Shown here in pieces: positions 7,709 to 17,477 of a DNA stretch of 64,000 nucleotides (its first letter is position 1; each line of letters opens with the position of its first letter). The DNA is from Bacillota bacterium. GTDB taxonomy: Bacteria; Bacillota; Clostridia; DSM-8532. The DNA lies in assembly GCA_023443745.1 (NCBI GenBank), contig JAEZTB010000064.1, positions 248,001-312,000 on the forward strand. The letters are read 5' to 3'. The notes under the pieces are model-generated. The model saw only the letters and a program-made list of their open reading frames with translations. It was not told the origin of the DNA and did not search any database. Made by a program: the position numbers and the translations under genes.

Positions 7709-9892
7709 CTATTTATTCCGTGATATCTCAAAGACATCCTTTATACGGCTCATCTTGGAAATAATACGGTCCAGTTGGTCGGTATTATTGATTTCTAGGG
7801 TCATATGCATCAAAACGGAAGAATCTTTTAAGGTTCTGGCATTAATGGCCCTTAAGGGTATTCTCGATTCACCTATGGCGTTTGTAATCTCCACAAAAAG
7901 CCCTGGTCTGTCATGAGCTTTCATGGTGATCTCAGCCAAATAGGATACATTATGAGAAACATTCTGATACCAATAGACATCAATAAGCCTGGCATCACCG
8001 TCAATGATGGTATTTTTGACATTGGGGCAGTCACTTCTGTGAACAGATACTCCGCGTCCCCTGGTGATATAGCCAATGATTTCGTCACCCGGAACAGGGT
8101 TACAACAGCGTGACAGCCTCACAAGGCAATTATCGATACCTTTAACCACTACACCGCTATCCGGTACGGTCTTACTTTTCTTCTTGTTCTCCTTCTCAAT
8201 CTGATCAAGGAGCATACTGGTTTGCTCTTCGGGCGGAAGGCTCTTGCGATACTCTTCCTTGAGCTTGGAAACAATTTTGGCGGCTGTAATCGCACCAAGA
8301 GCGATAGCCGCATAAAGATCCTCAACATTATGGAAATTGTATTTTTTTAAGAGTGTATCAAGATAGTCACTTTTTATAGCCTGATTCATAGTCAAGCTAT
8401 TCTTTTTGACTTCTTTTTCAAAGATCTCCTTACCCTGCTCAACGTTCTCTTCTCTTTTTTCCTTCTTGAACCATTGGTTGATTTTATTTCGAGCCTGAGA
8501 TGTTTTTGCAACCTTCAGCCAATCCCGGCTGGGTCCATTACTGCCACCCGAGGTTATAATCTCAATAATGTCGCCATTTTTGAGCTCATAATCAAGATTA
8601 ACAATCCTGCCATTAACCTTGGCTCCGATCATGCGGTTACCAATTGCGCTGTGTATCGAATAGGCAAAGTCTATGGGATTGGAGCCCGCGCGCAAATTCT
8701 TGACATCGCCTTTGGGCGTGAAAACAAAAACTTCATCGGTGAAGAGGTCTATTTTAAGATTTTCCATAAACTCATCGGGATCTCTGGCATCTTTCTGCCA
8801 ATCAATCATTTGTCTGAGCCAGGACAGCTTTTCGGCATAGGATTTTTCCTCGTGTCCACCCTCTTTATATTGCCAGTGAGCTGCAATACCAACCTCAGCC
8901 ACACGATGCATTTCCCGGGATCTGATTTGAACCTCAAAGGGAATACCTTCGGGGCCGATGACCGTAGAATGGAGGGATTGGTACATATTGGGCTTGGGCA
9001 TGGAGATATAATCCTTAAAACGACCCGGCATTGGCTTGAACAGCTCATGCATAAGGCCCAAAACCGCATAGCAATCCTTTACGGAATCCACAATCAGACG
9101 GATGGCGAAGAGATCATAGATTTGCTCGATGGTTTTGTTCTGGCTTGTCATCTTTCTATAGATGCTGTAAAGATGCTTGGCGCGCCCTTCGATTTCTGCG
9201 GCAATACCTACCTCAGCTGTTTTTTTCTTGACATCTTCAATGACATTCTGAATATATTCTTCACGTTCCCGGCGCTTTTTGGCAATCTTTTCAACCAGAT
9301 CATAGTAGCTTTTTTCATCCATATAGCGGAAGCTCAAATCTTCAAGCTCCCATTTAATCTTGTGAATACCTAGGCGATGAGCCAACGGTGCATAGATTTC
9401 CATGGTCTCACGGGCTATTTGATGCTGCTTATCCTTGTTCATGAACTTAAGGGTTCGCATATTGTGAAGACGATCGCATAATTTAATGATTATGACCCGT
9501 ATATCCTTGGCCATAGCCAGAAACATCTTGCGGAAATTCTCGGCTTGAATCTCCTGCTTGGTGGTATGGGGAATTTTGGTAAGCTTGGTGACGCCATCCA
9601 CAAGCTCTGCTATTTCCTCTCCGAATTCCTTTTTGATTTGCTCATAGCTAAAGGTCGTATCTTCTATGGTATCATGGAGAATTCCGGCAGCAATGGAGTT
9701 CTCATCCATTTCCAGCTCGGCTAAAATACAGCCTACTTCCACCGGATGGATGATATAGGGGTCTCCCGAAACACGCGCCTGACCTTCATGCGCATTTTTT
9801 GAATGGTCGTAAGCCTTTTCAATAAGCGCAAAATTGGCGTTCGGGTTATATTTAACTATCAACTCCTTGAGCTTCACAAATTCGTCTATCAT
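7709..9892 (-). CDS. relA: Bifunctional (p)ppGpp synthetase/hydrolase Rel
   Basis: Makes and degrades the stringent-response alarmone (p)ppGpp. Domains in order over 727 aa: HD hydrolase with HDTIEDT (about 70-80), the synthetase domain (about 230-340), a TGS domain with FVFTPKGDVKNL (about 385-450), a zinc-finger/helical segment with CCNPVPGDEI, and a C-terminal ACT domain. Both catalytic halves look intact, as in the long Rel enzymes of Firmicutes. It lies 27 bases after recJ; the apt gene found between them in Bacillus is absent here. Confidence 0.97.
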   Translation of the reverse strand: MIDEFVKLKELIVKYNPNANFALIEKAYDHSKNAHEGQARVSGDPYIIHPVEVGCILAELEMDENSIAAGILHDTIEDTTFSYEQIKKEFGEEIAELVDGVTKLTKIPHTTKQEIQAENFRKMFLAMAKDIRVIIIKLCDRLHNMRTLKFMNKDKQHQIARETMEIYAPLAHRLGIHKIKWELEDLSFRYMDEKSYYDLVEKIAKKRREREEYIQNVIEDVKKKTAEVGIAAEIEGRAKHLYSIYRKMTSQNKTIEQIYDLFAIRLIVDSVKDCYAVLGLMHELFKPMPGRFKDYISMPKPNMYQSLHSTVIGPEGIPFEVQIRSREMHRVAEVGIAAHWQYKEGGHEEKSYAEKLSWLRQMIDWQKDARDPDEFMENLKIDLFTDEVFVFTPKGDVKNLRAGSNPIDFAYSIHSAIGNRMIGAKVNGRIVNLDYELKNGDIIEIITSGGSNGPSRDWLKVAKTSQARNKINQWFKKEKREENVEQGKEIFEKEVKKNSLTMNQAIKSDYLDTLLKKYNFHNVEDLYAAIALGAITAAKIVSKLKEEYRKSLPPEEQTSMLLDQIEKENKKKSKTVPDSGVVVKGIDNCLVRLSRCCNPVPGDEIIGYITRGRGVSVHRSDCPNVKNTIIDGDARLIDVYWYQNVSHNVSYLAEITMKAHDRPGLFVEITNAIGESRIPLRAINARTLKDSSVLMHMTLEINNTDQLDRIISKMSRIKDVFEISRNK

Positions 9893-9919
9893 GAAATACC
9901 ACCGTTCTAATTTAGGACC

Positions 9920-12076
9920 TTATTGTAATGCGTGCACGGCCTCATTCACCCAGTCAAGGATTTCTGAATCCTCCAGATTAACCTTCTTGGGCTCATCACA
10001 CGGAATAAGCCTGTATATGTTATCTGACTCAAGATGTAAGCCCATAAGTGTCAGCTCATCAAAAATCAGGAGTGAAACAAAAAATTTAAAACAATTTATG
10101 TTCTTTTTTGTTTCATTTTCAAGAATTCTGGTATGAACGAACAAATCGGACAAGGACAAGGTTTTGGACTCCATTTTGTTTATATATCTGTATATGATGG
10201 CAAGAATGTCCCTGTTAATCTCTATATCGTCAAAATTGATTATTTTATCATTAATCCCATTATAAAGCCAATTTTCGTCACAATCAAGACATTCAACCTG
10301 GCGTGCCGCTTTGAGCAAAAACCTGTTTTTCGTAAGCAGCGACTCGGATAGGCGCATATCCCATATTTTAATCTGGAGAGACTCGGTATTATTCCAAACA
10401 TTGATCTCCTGGGTAAAGACAAGATCCACCCGATCTCCAATGAATAAGCCTTTTTCAAGATGGCCCTTTCCAAAATAAATGCCGTCGGCAGTCTGACCGT
10501 CAATACCAAGTGTGAGTCTTAGATGCTTGCCGTTTCCAATCACTTTTTTACTTAACAAGACAGCACCCCGGAAGCAAAATAGCGGCATATGATTGCCTGA
10601 GCCAAAGGGCTCCATCCTTAAGATGAGTCTAGCAGCTTCAAGGTTGACCTCACCGCCCTTTAAGTCAAGATCTACATTCATAGTCGGTAATAGCATCTCT
10701 TCCCGGATAGCTTGATCTGCATAAGCATTGATACGTGCACGGAAGAATTCCACATCCCCGGCCATGAGGGTAAGGCCTCCGGCCTGCTCATGTCCGCCAT
10801 ATTTGATCAGTACATCTGAAAGGCTTTCCAGAGCGTTGAAAAGATTAAATCCTTCTATACTTCTTCCGGAGCCCACAGCCTTTTCATTCTCAATGGACAT
10901 GACAAAAGCTGGCTTGTGATAGCGATCCACCAGCTTGGAGGCCACAATCCCTATAACCCCGTGATGCCAGCCTTCTCCATAAACCACCAATAACTTCTCC
11001 TTTTGATAACGGGAATCCTCTTCAATCATTTGAACGGCCGAGCGGAAAATTTCGTCTTGAACTTCCTGCCTTTTAGTGTTTGACTGGTTTAAGAGCAGTG
11101 CGATTTTCTCAGCCTCAAGCTCATCATCTGTAGTAAATAGATTCACTGCACATTTGGCATCACCCATGCGTCCTGCCGCATTGACTCTTGGTGCGATGGC
11201 AAAGGAAATCTTAGAAGAATCCAACTGGTTTTGTTGTACTGTCGACACCTTGAGCAAGGCTTTCATACCTTTACAGGGATTTTTCAAGATTTTTTCAATG
11301 CCATATTTAGTAATGATACGGTTTTCACCTTTAAGCTCCACAATATCAGCTACGGTTGCTAACGCTGCCAAGTCCAGATACTCTTCGTAGGCTTTGGGCA
11401 TGTCAAGCCTGGTGCTGACAGCCTGAACCAACTTTAAAGCTATTCCGGCCCCACAAAGGTTCTTAAAAGGATAATGACTTGCCGGCATATGGGGATTGAT
11501 CACAGCCAGAGCCTCCGGCATCAACTGCTCGTTGCACTGGTGATGGTCTGTAATAATAAGGTCAATCATTTTACCTTTTTCAGTGCAACGCTCGTATAGC
11601 GTGTCAACTTGAAACCGTGCCGTGATACCGCAATCCACTGTAATAACCAGATCAAAATCATGGTTGCTTATATATTCTACGGCCATGTCTGAAATGCCGT
11701 ATCCCTCGTCTACACGATCAGGAATATAATATTCGATTTGAGCGTTAAGAGACTGAAAGAAGCGAATTAAAATGGCTGTAGCAGAAACACCATCCACATC
11801 ATAGTCGCCATAAACCAGTATCTTTTCTTGATTGTCCAGGGCTTTCACGATCCTGTCGACTGCATTATCCATGCCTTCCAGCAAAAAAGGATCATGAAGT
11901 GCATCAAGAGTCGGATTTAGAAAATTTGACGCATCTTCCAGGAAGATGATGTTTCTTTGAACCAGAAGCTTATTTAGAAGCTCCGGAATATCTTTTTTAT
12001 TCTCAGAGAGTTGCTCCATAGAGGGTAATTCTGAAAAAACCCAATGTCTGCCGTTACCTAAATAATAATTCTCCAT
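9920..12076 (-). CDS. recJ: Single-stranded-DNA-specific exonuclease RecJ
   Basis: 5'-3' exonuclease on single-stranded DNA used in recombination and mismatch repair. The DHH phosphoesterase motifs are present: DYDVDGVSAT, VDCGIT and DHHQ, followed by a DHHA1 domain with GSGRSIEG and GGHEQAGG and an OB-fold segment. The start is taken at the ATG at 12076 (718 aa) with TGGAG upstream. A longer frame to 12136 would put its first codons inside the terminator of the preceding yqeY gene. A C-terminal extension of about 150 residues follows the OB region, common in clostridial RecJ. Confidence 0.94.
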   Translation of the reverse strand: MENYYLGNGRHWVFSELPSMEQLSENKKDIPELLNKLLVQRNIIFLEDASNFLNPTLDALHDPFLLEGMDNAVDRIVKALDNQEKILVYGDYDVDGVSATAILIRFFQSLNAQIEYYIPDRVDEGYGISDMAVEYISNHDFDLVITVDCGITARFQVDTLYERCTEKGKMIDLIITDHHQCNEQLMPEALAVINPHMPASHYPFKNLCGAGIALKLVQAVSTRLDMPKAYEEYLDLAALATVADIVELKGENRIITKYGIEKILKNPCKGMKALLKVSTVQQNQLDSSKISFAIAPRVNAAGRMGDAKCAVNLFTTDDELEAEKIALLLNQSNTKRQEVQDEIFRSAVQMIEEDSRYQKEKLLVVYGEGWHHGVIGIVASKLVDRYHKPAFVMSIENEKAVGSGRSIEGFNLFNALESLSDVLIKYGGHEQAGGLTLMAGDVEFFRARINAYADQAIREEMLLPTMNVDLDLKGGEVNLEAARLILRMEPFGSGNHMPLFCFRGAVLLSKKVIGNGKHLRLTLGIDGQTADGIYFGKGHLEKGLFIGDRVDLVFTQEINVWNNTESLQIKIWDMRLSESLLTKNRFLLKAARQVECLDCDENWLYNGINDKIINFDDIEINRDILAIIYRYINKMESKTLSLSDLFVHTRILENETKKNINCFKFFVSLLIFDELTLMGLHLESDNIYRLIPCDEPKKVNLEDSEILDWVNEAVHALQ

Positions 12077-12126
12077 GTATGCTTGACTCCATCCATTAAA
12101 TGATAAGACATTGTCTTGATTTTGGG

Positions 12127-12158
12127 CATAAAACAAAGCCCGGTATTTCTCCGGGCTT
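12127..12158 (-). terminator. Rho-independent terminator after yqeY
   Basis: On the minus strand an 8-bp perfect stem AAGCCCGG/CCGGGCTT with a 7-base loop is followed by TGTTTTAT. It lies immediately after the yqeY stop codon and separates the rpsU-yqeY unit from recJ. Its position argues against the longer recJ start. Confidence 0.75.
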
Positions 12159-12164
12159 CGTCAG

Positions 12165-12608
12165 CTATGACAATAATTTCTTGACTATGACATTGACCAG
12201 GTTACCGTCTGACCTGCCTTTCACCTTGGGCATGACAGCTTTCATGACCTTGCCCATGTCCTTGGCGGATAGAGCGCCAGTTTCTAAAATGGCCTCTTTG
12301 ACGATGGCCTCTACCTGTTCCTCGGTAAGCTGCTCCGGCATATATTGCTTAATGACTTCGATTTCACGCTTGGCTTTGTCTTTCAAATCTGTTCGATCGG
12401 TCTTCTCTATTTCTGCTAGAGCGTCCCGTGTACTTTTCAACTCTTTTGCCAAGACTTCAGCAATGCCTTCATCATCAAGGGTAATATGCTTATCTTTCTC
12501 GACTTGAAGGATGGCGGCCCGGATTATTTGGATGATATCCTTTCGGATTCTGTCCTTATCCTTCATTGCGTCCTTCAGATCATTCAACAATCTCTCTTTA
12601 AGGGTCAT
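12165..12608 (-). CDS. yqeY: GatB/YqeY domain protein
   Basis: Small protein of the YqeY family, 147 aa, whose single domain matches the tRNA-binding tail of the amidotransferase subunit GatB. Family hallmarks are visible: MTLKERLLNDLKDAMK at the start, IRAAI, IEVIKQYMPEQLTEE in the centre and DMGKVMKAVMPKVKGR near the end. The molecular function is unproven. It lies 12 bases after rpsU, the standard Firmicute order, and both end at the terminator at 12127-12158. Confidence 0.93.
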   Translation of the reverse strand: MTLKERLLNDLKDAMKDKDRIRKDIIQIIRAAILQVEKDKHITLDDEGIAEVLAKELKSTRDALAEIEKTDRTDLKDKAKREIEVIKQYMPEQLTEEQVEAIVKEAILETGALSAKDMGKVMKAVMPKVKGRSDGNLVNVIVKKLLS

Positions 12609-12620
12609 TGTTATCTCCCC

Positions 12621-12797
12621 TTACTTTGTCTTTCTCTTCCTCGCAGCCTCGGATTTCTTTTTGCGCTTTACGCTGGGCTTGACATAGTGCTCTCTCTTCC
12701 TCACTTCAGCGAGAACGCCTGCCTTAGCACATTGTCTCTTAAATCTTTTAAGCGCACTGTCAAGGGATTCGTTCTCCTTAACTCTTACTTCAGACAC
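12621..12797 (-). CDS. rpsU: 30S ribosomal protein S21
   Basis: Basic 58-residue protein of the small ribosomal subunit. The translation begins SEVRVKENESLDSALKRFKR, the S21 signature, and ends in a Lys/Arg-rich tail. The start codon is GTG: the ATG two bases upstream runs into a stop after four codons, while GTG gives the full S21 sequence and has GGGGAGGG eight bases before it. The gene is short enough to be missed by length filters. A strong promoter lies at 12890-12919. Confidence 0.95.
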   Translation of the reverse strand: MSEVRVKENESLDSALKRFKRQCAKAGVLAEVRKREHYVKPSVKRKKKSEAARKRKTK

Positions 12798-12889
12798 ATC
12801 TATCCCTCCCCTCTGAAACGTACGTACAGCCGTGCCAGGGGATTTATCCAGTCAGTGTGAATGGTAAACCATGTTACAGCACGTATTCT

Positions 12890-12919
12890 ATTATATAATA
12901 GCGTTTGAAACAGCGTCAA
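12890..12919 (-). promoter_or_regulatory. Sigma-A type promoter for rpsU-yqeY
   Basis: Minus strand TTGACG (12919-12914), an 18-base spacer, and TATAAT (12895-12890), about 93 bases before the rpsU GTG. The leader of about 85 bases is GC-richer than the surroundings and has short inverted repeats, but no recognised leader element was seen in it. Confidence 0.65.
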
Positions 12920-12942
12920 TACATTTTTCCTAAGATATAGGA

Positions 12943-13296
12943 CTATAGTATTTTTTCGCCCATCTGAATACCGCCAAGAACATGGTAGTGAAGATGGAAA
13001 ACGGTTTGTCCAGCGCTTTCTCCGCAATTTACTATAACTCTGTATCCTGTATCGTTTATTCCCATTATTTGTGCAACTTTTTTTATACCGCTATGAATGG
13101 GGACAATATTTTGGATATTTTCTTCATTTAGCCCTTCCAAACTTTCAATATGAACCTTTGGAACCACCAAAACATGGACAGGTGCCGCCGGATGAATATC
13201 CTTGAAGGCGTAAACAAAATCGTCCTCATAAACCTTGGCAGAAGGAATCTCACCCTTAATGATTTTACAAAAAAGACAGTTATCCACGTCAATCAC
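12943..13296 (-). CDS. HIT-family nucleotide-binding protein (HinT-like)
   Basis: Histidine-triad protein of 117 aa, cytoplasmic, expected to hydrolyse purine nucleoside phosphoramidates and AMP conjugates. The triad is seen as HLHYHVLGG near the C-terminus, and an N-terminal CLFCKIIKGEIPS carries the CxxC often found in Firmicute members. It lies 16 bases after alaS and shares its strand, so it is probably co-transcribed with alaS. Confidence 0.94.
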   Translation of the reverse strand: MIDVDNCLFCKIIKGEIPSAKVYEDDFVYAFKDIHPAAPVHVLVVPKVHIESLEGLNEENIQNIVPIHSGIKKVAQIMGINDTGYRVIVNCGESAGQTVFHLHYHVLGGIQMGEKIL

Positions 13297-13312
13297 TCCT
13301 GATATATTTTCA

Positions 13313-15952
13313 TCATCCCAGCATTTCTGTAGCCTTGGCTTTGGCTACCTTAAGCGCCTCATCCATGCCATTAGGGTCTTTTCCTCCGGCCTGGGCCATA
13401 TCGGGGCGTCCGCCGCCACCGCCGCCGCATGCTGCTGCAGCGTCCTTTATGATATTACCGCAGTGGATACCAGCACTTACTGCATCTTTTGTTGCAGAGA
13501 CAATAAGATTAACTTTTCCGTCCTTACTGGAAACAAGTATAACCACTCCTGAGCCTATTTTATTCTTAACCGTATCGGAAGCATTTCTCAGGGCGTTCAT
13601 ATCAAGGCCTTCCAGCGAAGCTGCAACAATCTTCATACCCTTAACGCTTAGTGCTTCATCTACCAGACTGTCCGTGGAGCCCTTGATAAGCTTGGCATTG
13701 GCCTCCTCCAGCTCTTTCTTTGTACCTTTTATTTCATCAAACAAGGCTTCTATTCTTCTCACAATATCATCAGTTGAGGATTTTGCCGTATCGGCAGCGG
13801 TCTTTAAGAGTGCGTCTCTATTCCGGTAGTAGGCTATAGCATTAAATCCGGTTAAGGCTTCAATCCTCCTAACCCCTGCCGAAATACCGCTTTCACTTAG
13901 AATTTTAACTAGACCAGCCTCACCTGTTGATTTTAAATGAGTACCACCGCAAAGCTCCTTACTGTAGCCCCCTGCTGTTACCACACGTACAACATCGCCG
14001 TATTTCTCACCGAACAGAGCCGTAGCACCATCTTTTTTAGCTTCATCAACGGACATCTCTTTTACAGTGACAGTCAAGTTCTCCAATATCTTTTCATTAA
14101 CCTGATCTTCTATGGCCTCAATCTGTTCAGGGGTAATGGAGGAAAAATGAGTAAAGTCAAAGCGAAGCCTATCGGGAGAAACCAGGGAGCCTGCCTGGTT
14201 GACATGGTCACCCAATACATTTTTAAGTGCCTTATGAAGCAAATGGGTTGTGGTATGATTACGGGCTGTAGCCTTTCTTTTCTCTATATCAATGGCTGCC
14301 ATCACCTTATCTCCGGTCTGTACGCCACCAGACAACACTTTACCAATGTGTAGGTATTTACCATCAGCGGTTTTTCTGCAATCGGTTACCTCCATCTTAA
14401 AGTTGGCATTGGAGATATACCCTATGTCACCTGTCTGACCGCCGCTTTCCGCATAAAAGGGTGTCCTATCCAGTACAAGGGTGATGGCGTCGTCCTGCTG
14501 GGCGCTGTCAGTCAGTTCATCGTCATGGACGATGAATTGAACCGTACTTTCACAAGAATACTCAGAATAACCTACAAATTGGGTGGTGACTGATTTATCT
14601 GTTTTTGCAAACAAATCCTTTTCCCATGCCGATCCTTCTCTATTCTTATGGGCTTCACGAGCCTTGTTTTTCTGAGCTTTCATCTCGTTTTGGAATCCGG
14701 TCTCATCAAGGGTAAGGTTATTTTCATCAGCAATTTCACGGGTCAGATCCAATGGGAAGCCAAAGGTATCATGGAGCTTGAAAACCATCTCGCCCGTAAG
14801 CTGATTGGACCCGTTGGCCCGAACCTGGTTCATGTAGTCCTCTAAAATGAGCATGCCTTGATCAATGGTGACATAGAAGCGTTCTTCTTCAAGGCTGATG
14901 ACCTTTTTAATATAATCCTGCTTTTCCCTGAGATTGGGGTAAGCATCACCAAAGCAGGCAATAACCGTATCCACAACTTCAGCCAGGAAGGTATGATTAA
15001 TGCCTAGAAGCCTTCCATGGCGGGCAGCCCTTCTTAGCAGCCTTCTTAAAACATAGCCCCTTCCTTCATTGGAGGGCAGAATACCGTCGGACACCATCAT
15101 AGTCACACTTCTGGTGTGATCAGTAATAACACGGATGGAAACATCTTTTTTGTATTCCTTGCCATATGAAACATGTGCAATGCGGCAAACATGATCCAAT
15201 ATAGCCCGAATAGCATCCACCTCAAAAATATTGTCCACATCCTGCATGACACAGGCAAGGCGTTCAAGGCCCATTCCCGTATCAATATTTTTGCTGGCCA
15301 GTTCAAGATAGGTGCCGTCTTCCTGACGATCAAACTGCGTAAACACATTGTTCCAAACTTCTATAAAGCGGTCACAATCACAGCCTACGGTACAACCGGG
15401 CTTACCGCAGCCCTTGTCAGAACCACGGTCAAAATAAATCTCGGAGCAGGGGCCACAGGGCCCTGTACCATGCTCCCAAAAATTATCGGCCTTACCCATG
15501 CGGAATATTTTGTCATGAGAAAGCCCAACATCCTTGTTCCAGATATTATAGGCTTCATCATCATTCTCGTAAACAGAGACATACAGCCTGTCTTCGGGGA
15601 TTCCAAGTGTTTTGGTCATGAATTCCCAAGCCCACGGAATGGCTTCTTTTTTGAAATAGTCACCAAAGGAGAAATTCCCTAGCATTTCAAAGAAGGTTCC
15701 ATGCCGTGAGGTTTTTCCGACGTTTTCTATATCAGGGGTACGAATGCACTTTTGACAGGAGGTAACGCGTTTGCTTGGCGGAACCTCCCGACCTGTAAAA
15801 TAAGGCTTTAAAGGTGTCATACCCGCATTAATCAAAAGAATGCTGGGATCATTTTGGGGAACCAGCGGAAAGCTGGGCATACGAAGGTGCCCCTTGCTTT
15901 CAAAAAAGGACAGGTACATCTCTCTCAGTTCGTTTAATCCTATCTTGCGCAT
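13313..15952 (-). CDS. alaS: Alanyl-tRNA synthetase
   Basis: Charges tRNA-Ala. The 879-aa protein has the full set of domains: class II catalytic core beginning LNELREMYLSFFESKGH with NAGMTPLKPYF, the tRNA-recognition middle, the editing domain with zinc ligands HTTTHLLH and CGGTH (about 560-670), and the C-Ala domain ending in the Gly-rich GGGGGGRPDMAQAGG. No T-box leader was seen in the 135 bases upstream; a plain promoter is present there. Confidence 0.98.
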   Translation of the reverse strand: MRKIGLNELREMYLSFFESKGHLRMPSFPLVPQNDPSILLINAGMTPLKPYFTGREVPPSKRVTSCQKCIRTPDIENVGKTSRHGTFFEMLGNFSFGDYFKKEAIPWAWEFMTKTLGIPEDRLYVSVYENDDEAYNIWNKDVGLSHDKIFRMGKADNFWEHGTGPCGPCSEIYFDRGSDKGCGKPGCTVGCDCDRFIEVWNNVFTQFDRQEDGTYLELASKNIDTGMGLERLACVMQDVDNIFEVDAIRAILDHVCRIAHVSYGKEYKKDVSIRVITDHTRSVTMMVSDGILPSNEGRGYVLRRLLRRAARHGRLLGINHTFLAEVVDTVIACFGDAYPNLREKQDYIKKVISLEEERFYVTIDQGMLILEDYMNQVRANGSNQLTGEMVFKLHDTFGFPLDLTREIADENNLTLDETGFQNEMKAQKNKAREAHKNREGSAWEKDLFAKTDKSVTTQFVGYSEYSCESTVQFIVHDDELTDSAQQDDAITLVLDRTPFYAESGGQTGDIGYISNANFKMEVTDCRKTADGKYLHIGKVLSGGVQTGDKVMAAIDIEKRKATARNHTTTHLLHKALKNVLGDHVNQAGSLVSPDRLRFDFTHFSSITPEQIEAIEDQVNEKILENLTVTVKEMSVDEAKKDGATALFGEKYGDVVRVVTAGGYSKELCGGTHLKSTGEAGLVKILSESGISAGVRRIEALTGFNAIAYYRNRDALLKTAADTAKSSTDDIVRRIEALFDEIKGTKKELEEANAKLIKGSTDSLVDEALSVKGMKIVAASLEGLDMNALRNASDTVKNKIGSGVVILVSSKDGKVNLIVSATKDAVSAGIHCGNIIKDAAAACGGGGGGRPDMAQAGGKDPNGMDEALKVAKAKATEMLG

Positions 15953-16045
15953 GATGGTTTTCCGACCTCTCTTATTTTAAATCTACTCTTAAAATAATTA
16001 ACAAACTTTTGTTGTAAATAAGTAAACAAGTAAACAATATAAATT

Positions 16046-16075
16046 AGTATACCCAAACCGCCTTGCACGCGTCAA
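16046..16075 (-). promoter_or_regulatory. Sigma-A type promoter for alaS
   Basis: Minus strand TTGACG (16075-16070), an 18-base spacer and TATACT (16051-16046), about 95 bases before the alaS ATG. The leader is AT-rich with TTTACTTGTTTACTTATTTAC direct repeats but contains no T-box specifier or GGTGG antiterminator box. Confidence 0.65.
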
Positions 16076-16087
16076 GCATCTTTGAGG

Positions 16088-17329
16088 TCATGAGAATGGT
16101 TCTACTGATTCATTAGAAAAGGAGCCAGGAGAACTGTTCCCCTGACTCACTAATTCATAAATACGAAGGCTTACAATAATGGCATCTATTTTTTTAAGGT
16201 CGCCGTCCCCCAGAATGAGTTTCCCTTCGTTATCTCTGGTTCCGTAAAATAAACCGGCATAATAGGCGGTATTGACATAACGGTTGTCCTGACCAACCCT
16301 ATCAAAGAAAACCTCTTCATTACTTTCATCAGCAGGAAGTCCCAACGCCATGCAAATCAAATAGGGCACATCTGAGCGCTGGACAGGATTATCCCAATTC
16401 AATTCACTATTGTCCCGATTTATTCCCAATTCAGCCACTTTGTCAATAATTGAATCATACTGATTGACACCTGTACTGATTAAAAGCATTTCAAAGAACT
16501 CTTTATTAGTCAGGGTTTGATGGGCATCAAAATTGTCGCTGAATGGCCCATTGAGCATATTCAGACTTACCGCCTTATGAACAACTTCGTGATAGGGGCT
16601 GTTAAATGGTACATCTTTAAAATAAAGGGTGTTCATTCGCTCTTGAAGAAGATTAGCATATTCCATTCTTGGGCTCATTCCCTTGAAAATACTCTGAATC
16701 TCAGTCTTTGATGCAGCCATGGTAAAATGATCATAATATTCTTCAAGAGTCAGTTTATGTTGTGTCAGAAATTTGGCCAGCTCAATACCTACATAGCGGA
16801 AATGCCAGGGCTCATAGGAAACACCGGTTATAGTTTCCTTTCCCTCAGGATAGCGAAGAATAAAGCCATATTGTGCGCAATTATTCGCCATCCACTTTGA
16901 CGCTGATGAACCAATAAAATTATGACCTGTACCATATGAAATATCAAAGGCTAACCCTACCTGATGCTCACTGGTACCAGGTTTGGCAACAATAGTTGTG
17001 GCCATTTCCTCAGCCTTATCCTTATAGATTGGGCGAAAAATACGAACCCTGTTGTCAAAAAGCTGTTTTTGATAGGCTTGGGTACGATAGCCACTGGTTA
17101 TCTTTATATTTTTATATCCGGCTTTATGAATGGCCACAACAAAACGGCTGACTGCTTCTCCCGCTTCTTTTCTGGCATAGATATCTGTACCGGGTATTCT
17201 CGTCATTTCCTTAAGGGTTATTTCTTGTACAATGGGGTTGTTCTTATTCACAAGCTGTAATTGTGTGATGTCAAAGGAACCGATAAGCAGCTGAATAAAA
17301 AGTAATACTGAAGCAAGTATGATTTTCAA
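16088..17329 (-). CDS. VanY-like D-Ala-D-Ala carboxypeptidase with SLH-like tail
   Basis: Exported peptidoglycan peptidase of the M15B family, trimming D-Ala from stem peptides. An N-terminal hydrophobic segment serves as signal or anchor. The zinc motifs are seen as SGYRTQAYQ, SEHQVGLAFDIS and EPWHFRYVG within residues about 70-200. The C-terminal 200 residues resemble degenerate S-layer homology repeats (FKDVPFNSPYHEVVHKAVSL and LTNKEFFEMLLISTG), which would tie the enzyme to the cell wall. The start is uncertain: TTG at 17329 has a GGGGG stretch upstream, and another TTG exists at 17344. It is followed directly by the alaS promoter. Confidence 0.85.
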   Translation of the reverse strand: MKIILASVLLFIQLLIGSFDITQLQLVNKNNPIVQEITLKEMTRIPGTDIYARKEAGEAVSRFVVAIHKAGYKNIKITSGYRTQAYQKQLFDNRVRIFRPIYKDKAEEMATTIVAKPGTSEHQVGLAFDISYGTGHNFIGSSASKWMANNCAQYGFILRYPEGKETITGVSYEPWHFRYVGIELAKFLTQHKLTLEEYYDHFTMAASKTEIQSIFKGMSPRMEYANLLQERMNTLYFKDVPFNSPYHEVVHKAVSLNMLNGPFSDNFDAHQTLTNKEFFEMLLISTGVNQYDSIIDKVAELGINRDNSELNWDNPVQRSDVPYLICMALGLPADESNEEVFFDRVGQDNRYVNTAYYAGLFYGTRDNEGKLILGDGDLKKIDAIIVSLRIYELVSQGNSSPGSFSNESVEPFS

Positions 17330-17477
17330 AGCTAAAGCCCCCAAAAAGAAAAAATAAGATAAAATTCATGAAAATCATACCACGCATCCGCAAAATAGTA
17401 AACATTTACACTTATTTCAACATGTTTTGATATCTTTTTATATCTTCCCTTAATTGTGAAACGACAATCCTTAAGAA

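Noticed and set aside
8474..9373. Plus-strand ORF of 299 codons inside rel
   Set aside because: It is antisense to the conserved rel gene, has no ribosome site and no family resemblance.
12077..12136. Twenty-codon N-terminal extension of RecJ
   Set aside because: It overlaps the yqeY terminator and has no ribosome site; the ATG at 12076 has TGGAG and suits the family start.
15953..16087. T-box leader for alaS
   Set aside because: The leader is too short and has no GGTGG box or specifier loop; a simple promoter explains it.
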